Of a stretch of DNA of 64,000 nucleotides, positions 27,329-35,973 are shown one piece after another; the stretch's first letter is position 1, and every line of letters starts with the position of its first letter. Both the position numbers and the translations under genes were made by a program. The notes beneath the pieces are model-generated. The model did no database searches. It was not told the DNA's origin and worked only from the letters and a program-made list of their open reading frames with translations. The DNA lies in the NCBI RefSeq assembly GCF_963662735.1, contig NZ_OY759744.1, positions 2,026,153 to 2,090,152 of the forward strand, written 5' to 3'. This stretch comes from an uncultured Methanoregula sp. GTDB taxonomy: Archaea; Halobacteriota; Methanomicrobia; Methanomicrobiales; Methanospirillaceae.

Positions 27329-27525
27329 TCTTTTTAAGAACCGGGCTGGTTCGTATTTGTCGATACCGGGATCCGACGTATTGTTCTCTTACGTTTTTGG
27401 ATTTTTTATCTTTCCGGTTTTTTTACGGCACTCCGTAGAAATGCAAATTGTTGCTGGATGCCGTTATGTGCAGATAGAAACCTATTTTTTGTCTTTTGTA
27501 AAACATATACGATGGAGTGAACGAG

Positions 27526-27699
27526 TTGGTTGCAATAGTTGACACCAATAAATGTACCGGATGCGAAACCTGCGTGAGCGAATGCCCGGCATCGGCAATC
27601 GCCATGGAGAACGAAAAGGCAAAAGTTGACAAGGATATGTGCGTAGACTGCCAGACCTGTGTTGATGTCTGCCCGGCAGAAGCTATCCATATGGAATAA
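27526..27699 (+). CDS. Two-cluster [4Fe-4S] ferredoxin
   Basis: A 57-residue electron carrier with two CxxCxxCxxxCP motifs, CTGCETCVSECP and CVDCQTCVDVCP, and the normal spacing for a bacterial-type 2[4Fe-4S] ferredoxin. The TTG at 27526 gives the usual MVAIVDTNKC start and stands 5 bases after GGAGTGA; GTG 27517 would add three residues. It is monocistronic between dapB and asd. In methanogens such ferredoxins serve formylmethanofuran dehydrogenase and hydrogenases; the partner here is unknown. Confidence 0.92.
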   Translation: MVAIVDTNKCTGCETCVSECPASAIAMENEKAKVDKDMCVDCQTCVDVCPAEAIHME

Positions 27700-27835
27700 C
27701 CTCTCTGGATATTTCTCCCCGTTTTGTCTTTCCTAAAAAAGAGGGAGAGACTTCTTTTGTATTTCCCTGTCTTTGTTTTTTCCCTGTCTCTGGAGCTGTT
27801 CCGGAAACCCGGCCAGATGAAATTTTATCGAGTTT

Positions 27836-27856
27836 TTCATATAATTTTAAAAAACA
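27836..27856 (+). promoter_or_regulatory. TATA-like region before asd
   Basis: TCATATAATTTTAAAAAAC is the strongest TATA-like sequence between ferredoxin and asd. Transcription starting about 25 bases later would give a leader of roughly 70-80 bases, long enough to hold the small reading frame at 27880-27939. Confidence 0.4.
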
Positions 27857-27879
27857 ACGTTTTTATTCACGCAGGTGAA

Positions 27880-27939
27880 ATGGGATTTTACAACCCGCCA
27901 TCACTACGAAACGGGGAATACATACTAAACAGGAACTGA
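27880..27939 (+). CDS. Possible 19-residue leader ORF before asd
   Basis: An ATG preceded by GCAGGTGAA, a good Shine-Dalgarno match, opens a frame of 19 codons (MGFYNPPSLRNGEYILNRN) that stops 5 bases before the asd ATG. It has no run of Lys, Thr or Met codons, so classic attenuation is not suggested; it could couple translation into asd. The frame is open further upstream, so chance is possible. Confidence 0.25.
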   Translation: MGFYNPPSLRNGEYILNRN

Positions 27940-27944
27940 CACCT

Positions 27945-28964
27945 ATGATCAATGTTGGAGTGCTCGGTGCTACGGGCGCGGTTGGTCAGAGATTTGTTGA
28001 ACGCTTGGCGAATCATCCCTGGTTCAACCTCACGACACTCGCCGCTTCCGAACGCAGTGCGGGAAAGCCCTATGGAAAAATTGTGAAATGGCGCCTTGAT
28101 ACGCCATTTCCGGAAAATATTGGAAAAATAAAAGTTGTTCCCACTTCGCCCAAGGCGATGAAGGATGTCGATCTTGTCTTCTCTGCACTTCCTGCCGAGA
28201 TTGCAACGGATGTCGAGACCCAATTTGCCGATGCCGGTATTGCCGTCTGCAGTAACGCGAGTTCCCACCGGATGGTCCCCTCGATACCCCTGGTAGTGCC
28301 GGAAGTGAACCCGGAACACCTTGGTCTCATCGATGTCCAGAAGGATGCAGGACGTGACGGGTTCATCGTGACCAATCCGAACTGCTCCACCATCATGATG
28401 GTTATGGCACTTGCCCCCCTCCGTACCTTCAAATTTACCGATGTCAGGGTTGCAACCATGCAGGCTATATCGGGAGCCGGTTTTGAAGGCGTGGCAGCCA
28501 TGGCGATCTACGACAACGTCATCCCCTATATCGGCAAGGAAGAGGAGAAGATGGAGACTGAGGCGCTCAAGATCATGGGCACCCTCAAAGGCAAAAAAGT
28601 GGTAAATGCCCCCTTTAAGGTAAGTGCCAGCTGCCACCGGGTTCCGGTCATTGACGGTCATACGATGGCAATCTGGCTCGATCTCAAGGAACCGGTAGAA
28701 AAACTTGCAAAAGCATACCGGGATTACAAACCCCCGATTAAAGGTCTCCCCACCCAGCCCAAGGAATCCATCCATTTCTTCGAGGAGGAGAACGACCGGC
28801 CCCAGCCTCGTCTCGACCGGATGCGGGGAGACGGGATGACGGTATCGGTTGGACGCCTGCGGGAAGGCATACGCTTCGTGGCCATGGGCCATAATACCAT
28901 TCGCGGAGCTGCAGGCGCAAGTGTAATGAACGCAGAACTGATCGTCAAAAAGAAGTACCTCTGA
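27945..28964 (+). CDS. asd: Aspartate-semialdehyde dehydrogenase
   Basis: Asd reduces aspartyl phosphate to aspartate-semialdehyde, the DapA substrate and precursor of Thr, Met and Lys. The 339-residue enzyme starts with the NADP motif VGVLGATGAVGQRFVE and has the catalytic cysteine in TNPNCSTIMM. The substrate/catalytic segment is APFKVSASCHRVPV with the active histidine. It is of the archaeal/fungal type. alba follows in the same direction after 13 bases. Confidence 0.95.
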   Translation: MINVGVLGATGAVGQRFVERLANHPWFNLTTLAASERSAGKPYGKIVKWRLDTPFPENIGKIKVVPTSPKAMKDVDLVFSALPAEIATDVETQFADAGIAVCSNASSHRMVPSIPLVVPEVNPEHLGLIDVQKDAGRDGFIVTNPNCSTIMMVMALAPLRTFKFTDVRVATMQAISGAGFEGVAAMAIYDNVIPYIGKEEEKMETEALKIMGTLKGKKVVNAPFKVSASCHRVPVIDGHTMAIWLDLKEPVEKLAKAYRDYKPPIKGLPTQPKESIHFFEEENDRPQPRLDRMRGDGMTVSVGRLREGIRFVAMGHNTIRGAAGASVMNAELIVKKKYL

Positions 28965-28977
28965 ACGGGTGTAACGT

Positions 28978-29259
28978 ATGCAGCAGCTGAAAGAGAACAC
29001 AGTATTCGTCGGCAATAAGCCGGTAATGAACTACGTACTTGCAGTAGTAACACAGTTTAACAATGGTGCGGAACAGGTGGCAATCAAGGCCCGGGGAAAA
29101 GCCATCTCCCGGGCAGTTGACACTGCTGAAATTGCATTGAACCGGTTCCTGGAAGGCGTTTCAAAAAAAGAGATCGTGACTTCGACCGAGGTTATCGATA
29201 CCGATACCGGCAAGACCAATGTCTCTTCGATCGAGATCATCTTAACAAACGCAAAATAA
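28978..29259 (+). CDS. albA: DNA/RNA-binding chromatin protein Alba
   Basis: A 93-residue archaeal chromatin protein. The [15 protein letters not shown] start contains the lysine-bearing loop and helix of the Alba fold, and [21 protein letters not shown] is the second helix that lines the nucleic-acid groove. It lies 13 bases after asd and is followed by a T-run terminator, so asd and albA are probably co-transcribed. Confidence 0.93.
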   Translation: MQQLKENTVFVGNKPVMNYVLAVVTQFNNGAEQVAIKARGKAISRAVDTAEIALNRFLEGVSKKEIVTSTEVIDTDTGKTNVSSIEIILTNAK

Positions 29260-29268
29260 TTTTTTTTT
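29260..29268 (+). terminator. T-run terminator after albA
   Basis: Nine T bases directly follow the albA TAA stop, with no other gene beginning for about 85 bases. Typical archaeal intrinsic terminator. Confidence 0.5.
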
Positions 29269-29354
29269 GTTTGTCCGGCGATCTACGGTTCAAATTCAGA
29301 TGGTATATGCAGTACCCAAAACCATTTATGCCGAATTCACGAAACTATTGTGCT

Positions 29355-29855
29355 ATGCGGGCCCGTGCCATTGCGCTGCTTTTCCTCCTTTTAGTGGCCT
29401 GTATCGTTTCGCCTGTTCTCGCAGCCAGTGAAGACCGCTACGGGTACATAAAAGTGGATGATGTGACGGTGCAGCTCGAAAACGGGACTGCTATTATTCA
29501 TGTCAATTATTCGGTGGACGAAAGCACCCGTTTTATTTTTTTCCTTTTCGGAAAGCAGGATTTGAGAAACAAGCTTCTGAAGATCCTCAACTATGATGAT
29601 GCCCGGATGAAATCCATCAACTTATCGAGCGCTGAATTTGTTGTTGAGGATGCTGCCTTCTCGTACGGGAACGGGATTTACTGGTACCCCTCCCATGATT
29701 TCAATGTTGCAATCCCTACCCTGACGGTAAAAACCCCTCAGATGACGAAAAATTTCACCATGGCGAAACAATTTCCTGCAGGTATGGGATATTTTGCCGA
29801 TAATGATCTCCCGTTATCCAAATCCGGGAAAAATGTTTCATTCACCCGGTATTAA
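29355..29855 (+). CDS. Secreted protein of unknown function
   Basis: A 166-residue exported protein. The start MRARAIALLFLLLVACIVS and PVLAASED make a clear signal peptide cut near residue 24. The mature part has beta-strand-like alternation and several Asn-x-Ser/Thr sites, and ends in FTRY without a membrane anchor. I recognise no domain. The frame is open upstream to 29271, but ATG 29355 begins the signal peptide. Confidence 0.65.
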   Translation: MRARAIALLFLLLVACIVSPVLAASEDRYGYIKVDDVTVQLENGTAIIHVNYSVDESTRFIFFLFGKQDLRNKLLKILNYDDARMKSINLSSAEFVVEDAAFSYGNGIYWYPSHDFNVAIPTLTVKTPQMTKNFTMAKQFPAGMGYFADNDLPLSKSGKNVSFTRY

Positions 29856-30054
29856 TTACCTTTTTTGTAACACTTCTCTCTATCCTGAATTGCCGTATTT
29901 CCGGTAATCTTTGCTGGAATTGCGTGCAGGTATGCGGGAACGATTTCATCATCTGCCCGATTATCGTTAAGGTACCCTTGAAGCAGATCGATTCCGGATA
30001 AGAACAAGATTTACTCTTCGCTAAAAAGTGAGCCTGCAATGAAGCAGGGCTGGA

Positions 30055-31188
30055 TTACATTACTTCGATAATTTCCTGTTTGCGCAGTTCTGCCATTTTC
30101 TTGTTGACGAAAAGTTGTATGAGAACACCGGCGATCGCTGAAATAATCCCGCCCAGCGTTGCATACAATACATATTTTGACGCCATATCCCCCGTCAGGG
30201 GGAAATCCGGAACTGCACTTACCGACAGAATGTAAACGCTGGCTCCATACAGGATCAGCCCGATCGCGGTGACGAAGAAGGGAAATACGATTACTTTCCC
30301 GAGGTTCTCCCGCTCGTTACTGTAGATGTCGATGATGATGCCGACAGATGTCACGAGACCGGCGACGATCAGCCACTCCACGGATCCGTAGAGGAAGGTC
30401 ATCAGGTACATTACGAGACCAAGGCTCCCATCGGTTGAATAATACTTCAGCACGTTGATGAAACCAACGGTGAACCCGATGATGACGAGCAGGATGGTTG
30501 TCGTGTAGGTGACAAACGAGAACCTTCCCCGGGAAAGGGATAACCTGAGTGCATCCGTGATCCCATGAAAGAGTTCGTCAAACCCGAACCCCTTGTAAAG
30601 GAGGTAGCACCCGATAACGCCAACGACAATGATCGTAGCAGCCCCGGGCCAGCCAAGCAGGTATGCACTTGCGTACAGTAACATTGCAAGACCTATCGGG
30701 ATGAACACCATCCGGGATATTTTTGGATCGTCGAGAAGTTTTTTGAGGATGTAATATGTCCCCTCAAGATTGGGCATCTGGTTGACGATCACCCGCCGGA
30801 TGCTCGAAACCGGTATCTTTGACTGGATAATGGGAATGACATATTCGTCCTCAGCACCGTCGGTCACAAGGATGCAGTTGGTTGCCTGCGTCTCTTTAAT
30901 CACCTGTTCGAGGGATGCCGCTATTTTCCGGTCGCCTTCGATCATGTGCAGGTGGTTGCCGGCAACTACGGCGACTGCAGTATCCTCTCCTTTTGCCGTC
31001 AGCTCATCGTAAATCTTGATTGCAGAAAAAATGGCATTGACATCAGAGTCCTCAGGGTCAGCAAGTGCCAGCGTATTTGCCGCATTCAGGCAGGCTGCAC
31101 GACCGATACACGGACTTTCGACTTTCGCCTTCCATCCGATATCATCGTCCCGGTCGACACTGAGGACTAACGTCCGCCCTTCTGTCAT
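30055..31188 (-). CDS. DUF373-family integral membrane protein
   Basis: A 377-residue protein of the archaeal DUF373 family. The first 140 residues are soluble, start RTLVLSVDRDDDIGWKA and contain VVAGNHLHMIEGDRK and CILVTDGAEDEYVIPIIQS. About seven membrane helices follow from residue 155 to 370. The function is not known; the N-terminal part resembles a nucleotide- or metal-binding Rossmann-like domain. It stands alone with AT-rich sequence upstream. Confidence 0.85.
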   Translation of the reverse strand: MTEGRTLVLSVDRDDDIGWKAKVESPCIGRAACLNAANTLALADPEDSDVNAIFSAIKIYDELTAKGEDTAVAVVAGNHLHMIEGDRKIAASLEQVIKETQATNCILVTDGAEDEYVIPIIQSKIPVSSIRRVIVNQMPNLEGTYYILKKLLDDPKISRMVFIPIGLAMLLYASAYLLGWPGAATIIVVGVIGCYLLYKGFGFDELFHGITDALRLSLSRGRFSFVTYTTTILLVIIGFTVGFINVLKYYSTDGSLGLVMYLMTFLYGSVEWLIVAGLVTSVGIIIDIYSNERENLGKVIVFPFFVTAIGLILYGASVYILSVSAVPDFPLTGDMASKYVLYATLGGIISAIAGVLIQLFVNKKMAELRKQEIIEVM

Positions 31189-31337
31189 TATAATAATAAA
31201 ATCGCGGTAAATCTATTAAACCATTACTCATGCAGCGAAAATCTGGATTCTTTGAAAATTATATGGTTTTTGAGTATATCGGCAACTTTTTTGAATAATC
31301 TGCTGGAGACGACTCCCTAAAAAAAAGAAATAAAAAA

Positions 31338-32198
31338 TCAGATGAGTTTTGAGCGCTGGAGGAGTAAAATATCGTCGGTAGTGAGTTTCTCTCCTGCACG
31401 GAAATTCTTGAAGAGACTCTCAGCTTCTTTCCTTACTGCCTTCTGCTCCTTTGTTACTTTGACCTTCTTGGTCTTCTTGCGCAGGCCGGAGATGACTTTG
31501 TCATAATCACGGAGTTCTTTCTGGCAGGCGATGAAGGCCTTGTGCTCGGCATCCGCTGCTTCCTGAGCTTCGACAAAGCTCTTGTGGGCGGCGTCAGCAG
31601 CTTCGCGGGACTTGTCTGCCTTGCGGTAAGATTCGACCATGAGGTCGTGGTGCTTCTGGGCAAGTTCGGCAACTTCCGTTACTTTTGCATGGAGATCGGA
31701 GGCTTCCTTACGAAAATCGCGTGCCTCTGTGATCTTTGTCCGCATCTCCTTGTTCTGTTCAAGCTCGGCCTCCTGTTCGCGGACCTGCCCCTTCATCTGC
31801 TTGATCTTTTCAATGAGCTCGCGTTCCTTGTCTGTTGTGAAGACTTCGGTCTGCTGGCGGTACTCCATAAACTCGATCTGTTTCTGGAGTTCCTTGATCC
31901 CCCGGTTCTTCAGGGTACCGTGTTCCTTTTTGAAGGACTCGATGTCTTCAAAGAGGACATTTGCCTTGTCATTGAAATCGTTTCTCTGGGCCTTGAGATC
32001 AAGAACCTCCTGGTTGGACTTGTCCCGGAGATCCTTGTTCTTCTGCGCATCTTCCACGTACTCGCGGGTCTGGTTGTTTAAGGTATTGCGCTCGCGGGCG
32101 AACTTGCTTGCATTGGCGTTGAGCTCGTTGCGGCGGTTTTTGTGTTCTTCAGACTCGGCAAGTACTTTCTTTCTTTTTTCCATCAGGTCATTCAACAT
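31338..32198 (-). CDS. Archaeal coiled-coil protein (COG1340 type)
   Basis: A 286-residue protein that is almost entirely charged heptad repeats (Glu/Lys/Arg/Gln/Ala) from residue 1 to about 245, so it forms a long coiled coil. The C-terminus is a basic stretch (LRKKTKKVKVTKEQKAVRK) and a small domain ending LLLQRSKLI. It resembles archaeal COG1340 proteins of unknown role, and similarity to SMC-like rods is general. GAGGAG lies 8-13 bases before the start. Confidence 0.78.
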   Translation of the reverse strand: MLNDLMEKRKKVLAESEEHKNRRNELNANASKFARERNTLNNQTREYVEDAQKNKDLRDKSNQEVLDLKAQRNDFNDKANVLFEDIESFKKEHGTLKNRGIKELQKQIEFMEYRQQTEVFTTDKERELIEKIKQMKGQVREQEAELEQNKEMRTKITEARDFRKEASDLHAKVTEVAELAQKHHDLMVESYRKADKSREAADAAHKSFVEAQEAADAEHKAFIACQKELRDYDKVISGLRKKTKKVKVTKEQKAVRKEAESLFKNFRAGEKLTTDDILLLQRSKLI

Positions 32199-32696
32199 GC
32201 GATACCACTCCTCATCAGATGCTCCTTTGCCGGAAATGCGAGATTATTGCCTGAGGTTTATATGTCCGGAGGGGTGAAATGTCCACTGGCCCTCCCGGGT
32301 TGCTCATTTGATAACTCTGCATGCAGGATGCAGGGTGAAAAACATCAGAAAAAGTACTTAGCGCAGAATTCAGATAAGACTCCGATACGAAGTCTTTGTT
32401 CAACACACTGTTCATGATGTTCAACTCCCGATACCGGGGTGTTGCCGTTCACCGGACTCCACCCCCATCCTCCCAGCGAAGGATTGGTCGAATGTACTAT
32501 ATTTTAAAGGAGTGGGGGACTATTAAGTGTTTCGGCGGTTTTCCGGGGTTGAATACAATGCGGTTGCCGAAGAAGGGAAAAGTAACGATGGGAAAAATCT
32601 GACAAAAAGGATGTTGGTGGTTGGATTTGGCCAACAATTCCCTAATTTCTGAAGACTTTTTGGAACATTTGATTTTTAATCTGTGCGTGGTTGCGA
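32199..32696. other. 498-base gene-free region between the coiled-coil gene and ftsZ
   Basis: No convincing protein frame exists here. GGTTTATATG at 32255-32264, read on the minus strand as CATATAAACC, is a likely TATA box for the coiled-coil gene. A second AT-rich element lies at 32495-32508 (TACTATATTTTAAA). It sits in the loop of an imperfect inverted repeat, CCCCCATCC at 32462-32470 with GGAGTGGGGG at 32509-32518. The rest could be ftsZ 3' sequence or an unrecognised RNA gene. Confidence 0.4.
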
Positions 32697-33863
32697 TTAA
32701 CCGACCCATTCAAGAACGCCGCCGCCACTTGGCTGGTCCCTGCCGCTTCTCCGGCTCTGGGGCATCTCGACTGCCTTGGGGTTCGAGCGCTTCTCTTCGA
32801 TGTCGCTTATCATGGTCTTGTAGGACTGGCGGGTTCCCAGGATCTGGGCACTCTTGACTCCGGTCATGATGGCGAGAACGCGGATCTTGCCTTCCATGTC
32901 ACCGCGGACACGGGCACCCCAGATAACATCTGCATGGGGGTCGAGTTCGTAGGTAAGCGAGGTTGCAACTTCTTCTGCATCCTGCAGGGTGAGGTCGGTA
33001 CCACCGGTGATGTGGATCAGGCTGCCGGTTGCGCCGCGGTAGTCGATGTCGAGCATCGGGTTGGACAGGCACTCGCGGACAACGCTCTCTGCCTTGTTCT
33101 GCTGCTTGCTCTCGCCTACGAGCATGACTGCAACGCCGCCCTTGGACATGATCGCCCGGACATCTGCGTAGTCGATGTTGATGAGCGAGGGCTCGGTGAT
33201 GGTTTCGGAAATACCCTTGACGGTCTCACCAATGAGCTGGTCCATGACGGAGAATGCCTGGCCGAGCGGAAGGTTCGGGACGAAGTTCTTCAGCCGGTTG
33301 TTATCCAGAACGATGACTGAGTCTGCGGAAGATGCAAGTGCTTCAAGACCCTCTTCTGCACGAATCAGACGTGCTTTCTCAACCTGGAACGGGTAGCTGA
33401 CCATCCCGACAACGATTGCACCCTGCTCCTTGGCGATGGATGCGACGACGGGTGCTGAACCGGTACCGGTACCTCCTCCCATACCTGCCGTGATGAAGAC
33501 GAGATCCGCGGATTCGAGGATTGCCTCGAGTGTCGGGCGGGCCATCTCTGCTGCGCGTTTACCGACATCGGGGTAACCGCCGGCACCGAGACCTTTTGTC
33601 AAGGACTTGCCGATGAGGATACGTTTGTCGGCCTGGATCATGTCCAGGTGCTGCTTGTCGGTGTTGATTGCAATGGTTTCCGCACCGGATACTCCCATGT
33701 GGTGAATCCGGTTTACGGTGTTGTTGCCTGCACCGCCGCAGCCGATGATGACTATTCTTGGCTGGCCGACAAAGTCATCTTCCATTGCGTTGGTACTGCC
33801 GGGCTTGTTAATCTCTTTCTCAAGCTCGGCATTTTTTAATGCGTCGTTTATGATGCTTTGCAT
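32697..33863 (-). CDS. ftsZ: Cell division GTPase FtsZ
   Basis: The tubulin-like GTPase that forms the archaeal division ring. The 388-residue protein has [16 protein letters not shown], the GTP signature [15 protein letters not shown] and the catalytic T7 loop [16 protein letters not shown] disordered C-terminal tail ends in the hydrophobic peptide VLEWVG, probably the site for division partners. ATG 33863 follows GAGAGGG; an in-frame start at 33878 is less likely. It lies 11 bases behind a small RHH gene on the same strand, so the two form an operon. Confidence 0.95.
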   Translation of the reverse strand: MQSIINDALKNAELEKEINKPGSTNAMEDDFVGQPRIVIIGCGGAGNNTVNRIHHMGVSGAETIAINTDKQHLDMIQADKRILIGKSLTKGLGAGGYPDVGKRAAEMARPTLEAILESADLVFITAGMGGGTGTGSAPVVASIAKEQGAIVVGMVSYPFQVEKARLIRAEEGLEALASSADSVIVLDNNRLKNFVPNLPLGQAFSVMDQLIGETVKGISETITEPSLINIDYADVRAIMSKGGVAVMLVGESKQQNKAESVVRECLSNPMLDIDYRGATGSLIHITGGTDLTLQDAEEVATSLTYELDPHADVIWGARVRGDMEGKIRVLAIMTGVKSAQILGTRQSYKTMISDIEEKRSNPKAVEMPQSRRSGRDQPSGGGVLEWVG

Positions 33864-33874
33864 GTTTAACCCTC

Positions 33875-34054
33875 TCAAACCTTAAATGAAACCTGGTCGC
33901 TTTCCTTCAGGACACGACTTGCACGTTTTTCAACAAGTTCACGGACTGCAGCCCTCACGGCTTCTGAGACATTGGGATATTCTCCCGAGTCTACCATCTG
34001 CTGGAGCAGGTTGATCTGCTGTTCGGGCAACCGGAGCGTGATTCTTTGCATCAT
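33875..34054 (-). CDS. Small ribbon-helix-helix regulator upstream of ftsZ (CdrS-like)
   Basis: A 59-residue protein reading [20 protein letters not shown], then [20 protein letters not shown] and a charged tail. This is a complete RHH (CopG-type) DNA-binding domain: the RITLRLP beta strand contacts DNA, and [11 protein letters not shown] is the second helix. It closely recalls haloarchaeal CdrS, whose gene sits beside ftsZ2 and controls cell division. Its stop is 11 bases before ftsZ. The start is ATG 34054 or 34051. Three related inverted sites lie 14-74 bases upstream, so self-regulation is likely. Confidence 0.85.
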   Translation of the reverse strand: MMQRITLRLPEQQINLLQQMVDSGEYPNVSEAVRAAVRELVEKRASRVLKESDQVSFKV

Positions 34055-34067
34055 TGTATCTCACATT

Positions 34068-34127
34068 TCTGACATATGTCTGGCTTCTGTCGTTCATATG
34101 TCAGACATAGAGAACTCTTGTGTCTGA
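34068..34127 (-). promoter_or_regulatory. Inverted-repeat operator cluster before the RHH-ftsZ operon
   Basis: TCTGACATATG at 34068-34078 has its exact inverted copy CATATGTCAGA at 34095-34105. A third part-copy, TGTCTGA at 34121-34127, is the inverse of TCAGACA at 34101-34107. GACATATGTC at 34071-34080 is itself a perfect palindrome. Repeated short palindromes are the usual binding sites of RHH dimers. The cluster lies between the presumed TATA box and the RHH start codon. Confidence 0.6.
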
Positions 34128-34158
34128 CTTAACCAGATGAATCAAAATAACACATTAA

Positions 34159-34170
34159 GGTATAAATATC
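34159..34170. promoter_or_regulatory. Shared TATA-like element of divergent promoters
   Basis: GGTATAAATATC reads as a TATA box towards cobD on the plus strand and as GATATTTATACC towards the RHH-ftsZ operon on the minus strand. It is the only strong AT-rich promoter candidate in the 196-base divergent gap, so one site or two overlapping sites may serve both directions. Confidence 0.45.
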
Positions 34171-34250
34171 TTGTGCTTTGTTTGCGCCCGCCTGTTCAAA
34201 ATGCATTTAAGACAGTTTAACCAAATATTCCGGGAAAAGAGCGGAATTTT

Positions 34251-35258
34251 ATGGTTGTTGACTTTCCAAAACGGGTTGTTCACGGGGGTACCGGAAAGCG
34301 ACAGCAGGAAAAAACCAAAAAAAAAGTGCTGGATTTCAGCGCGAGTATCAACCCGTTTCCCCCCGTGTTCGAATGGCATTGTGATCCCGATTCCCTCACC
34401 TCGTATCCCGACGACTCATATTACGAGCTTAAAGAAACAATCGCGCATATATTCCATCGCAATCCGGAAGAGATCTGTGTAGGCAATGGATCGGCCGAGA
34501 TAATCCGGGTGTTCTGTTCAGTTGAGATGGGCTGTCACGGCTCCCAAAAAACATTTTTTACTGAACCCCCCACCTTCGGGGAATATGAATTATCGGCCCG
34601 CCTTGCCGGTGGGGAGCCTGCATCGGACCCTGAACATGCCGGCGTCCGGTTCATCTGTAATCCCAATAATCCAACCGGGAGTCTGCTCAGCAGGGAAACC
34701 ATACTCGCCCGACTGGAAAAGGCAAAAAATTGCGGGGGGATGCTCTTCTGCGATGAGGCGTTCATTGAATTGTCTGACCCGGAATCAAGCGTTGCTGATA
34801 TCCGTGATCCTCATCTCTTTGTCCTGCGATCCCTTACCAAGTGCTTTTCAGTTCCGGGGATGCGGTTCGGGTACGGCTTTGGTGACCCCGCTCTTATTGA
34901 GCGGATTGAGACTGCCCGTTCTCCCTGGACTGTCAATTCATATGCCGAGGCGTATGCCCTGCAGGCTTTCCACCACATGGAGGATCTCGCCGGTTCGCGC
35001 AAAAAAATTGAGCTGGAGCGCAGATGGCTTGAACAGGAACTGACCGGCATGGGACTCCTGTGCCATCCCTCCTCAGTAAATTACCTTCTTGCCGACTGCA
35101 AGCGGGATGTCTCAATGCTCTGCAAAAAATTATCTGAACGGGATATTCTGGTCCGTGACTGTACTTCGTTTGGCCTTCCGTCCTGTATCCGTGTGGCGGT
35201 CAGGACAAGGGACGAAAACAGGATCCTTGTTGAGGCGCTGTCTGCATGCATGCACTGA
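34251..35258 (+). CDS. cobD: PLP-dependent aminotransferase-like enzyme, probable L-threonine-O-3-phosphate decarboxylase
   Basis: A 335-residue fold-type I PLP enzyme of the histidinol-phosphate aminotransferase/CobD group. FICNPNNPTGSLLS and FCDEAFIEL are the cofactor contacts, and the PLP lysine is in SLTKCFSVPGMRFGYG. HisC is the main alternative. The start with HGG in VVHGGTG and the direct overlap of 13 bases with cobY favour CobD, which makes the aminopropanol phosphate arm of cobamides. No archaeal riboswitch or operator was seen. Confidence 0.78.
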   Translation: MVVDFPKRVVHGGTGKRQQEKTKKKVLDFSASINPFPPVFEWHCDPDSLTSYPDDSYYELKETIAHIFHRNPEEICVGNGSAEIIRVFCSVEMGCHGSQKTFFTEPPTFGEYELSARLAGGEPASDPEHAGVRFICNPNNPTGSLLSRETILARLEKAKNCGGMLFCDEAFIELSDPESSVADIRDPHLFVLRSLTKCFSVPGMRFGYGFGDPALIERIETARSPWTVNSYAEAYALQAFHHMEDLAGSRKKIELERRWLEQELTGMGLLCHPSSVNYLLADCKRDVSMLCKKLSERDILVRDCTSFGLPSCIRVAVRTRDENRILVEALSACMH

Positions 35259-35848
35259 TCATGGCAGGGGGTGCCGGAACCCGCCTGAACCTTGGCGAGA
35301 AACCGCTTATCTCTATCTGCGGCCAGCCCATGATAGCTCATGTCATCGGTGCTTTCGCCCGTGCAGGCTGTCAGGTTGTCGTAGCGGCTTCGCCAAAAAC
35401 TCCCATGACCATCAACTGGTGCCGGGCACAGGGAATCCACTGCTGTAAAACTGAAGGCATTGGTTACATTGAGGATATGGTCGGAATCGTAACGGAACTG
35501 GATGAAAAAGAACCGTTGTTCATCAGTGTTTCAGACATTCCCTGTATTACCTCAGATATCATCCAGTCTGTCCGCCGCTCGTACACTGATTGTAACAAAG
35601 ATGCATTGTCTGTCTGGGTTCCTTCAACCCTCGTGCAATCCTGTCGCGGAGGTATGCCCTATCGTGAACGGATTAATGGCATGGAAGCGTGCCCGGCTGG
35701 TGTGAATATTCTCCGCGGCGACAGGATTGACCAGGTACAGGACGAGTTTTCCCTTCTGCTCGATGAACCCCGGCTGGCCCTGAATGTCAATACCCGGGCG
35801 GATCTGTCTGCTGCTGAAGAATTTATGAAATCCCATGCAGCGAAATAG
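35246..35848 (+). CDS. cobY: GTP:adenosylcobinamide-phosphate guanylyltransferase
   Basis: CobY activates adenosylcobinamide phosphate with GTP for attachment of the lower ligand of cobamides, replacing bacterial CobU. The 200-residue protein has the nucleotidyltransferase motif ALIMAGGAGTRLNLGEKPLI, SVSDIPCIT for metal binding, and ALNVNTRADL near the C-terminus. It overlaps cobD by 13 bases. Cobamides are needed for the corrinoid methyltransferases of methanogenesis. Confidence 0.88.
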   Translation: MHALIMAGGAGTRLNLGEKPLISICGQPMIAHVIGAFARAGCQVVVAASPKTPMTINWCRAQGIHCCKTEGIGYIEDMVGIVTELDEKEPLFISVSDIPCITSDIIQSVRRSYTDCNKDALSVWVPSTLVQSCRGGMPYRERINGMEACPAGVNILRGDRIDQVQDEFSLLLDEPRLALNVNTRADLSAAEEFMKSHAAK

Positions 35849-35936
35849 CCAGTTTTTCGCACGCAATTACAATCCAATCACCCCCATTCTATGACAATCG
35901 CTTGAAAACAGGCACATTCCTGTCATATTTTTCAGG

Positions 35937-35947
35937 AATCAATATAA
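35937..35947 (+). promoter_or_regulatory. TATA box of a probably leaderless transcript
   Basis: AATCAATATAAGG lies about 30 bases before ATG 35974. Transcription starting at the normal distance would begin at or a few bases before that ATG, so the message is probably leaderless. This supports 35974 over the in-frame start at 35902. Confidence 0.45.
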
Positions 35948-35973
35948 GGTCCCCCGCCCTAGATCCTAGTATT

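Noticed and set aside
27724..27939. 71-codon frame before asd
   Set aside because: Its first part crosses the ferredoxin terminator and the asd TATA region; only the last 19 codons have a ribosome site and are kept as a weak leader ORF.
32396..32602. Short frames on both strands in the gap after ftsZ
   Set aside because: No ribosome site of quality, no hydrophobic or domain pattern, and several compete in the same DNA.
34068..34127. Repeats before the RHH gene read as a possible CRISPR-like or direct-repeat array
   Set aside because: Only three short, inverted, partly degenerate copies with unequal spacing; this fits operator sites, not an array. No CRISPR or insertion sequence was seen anywhere in the window.
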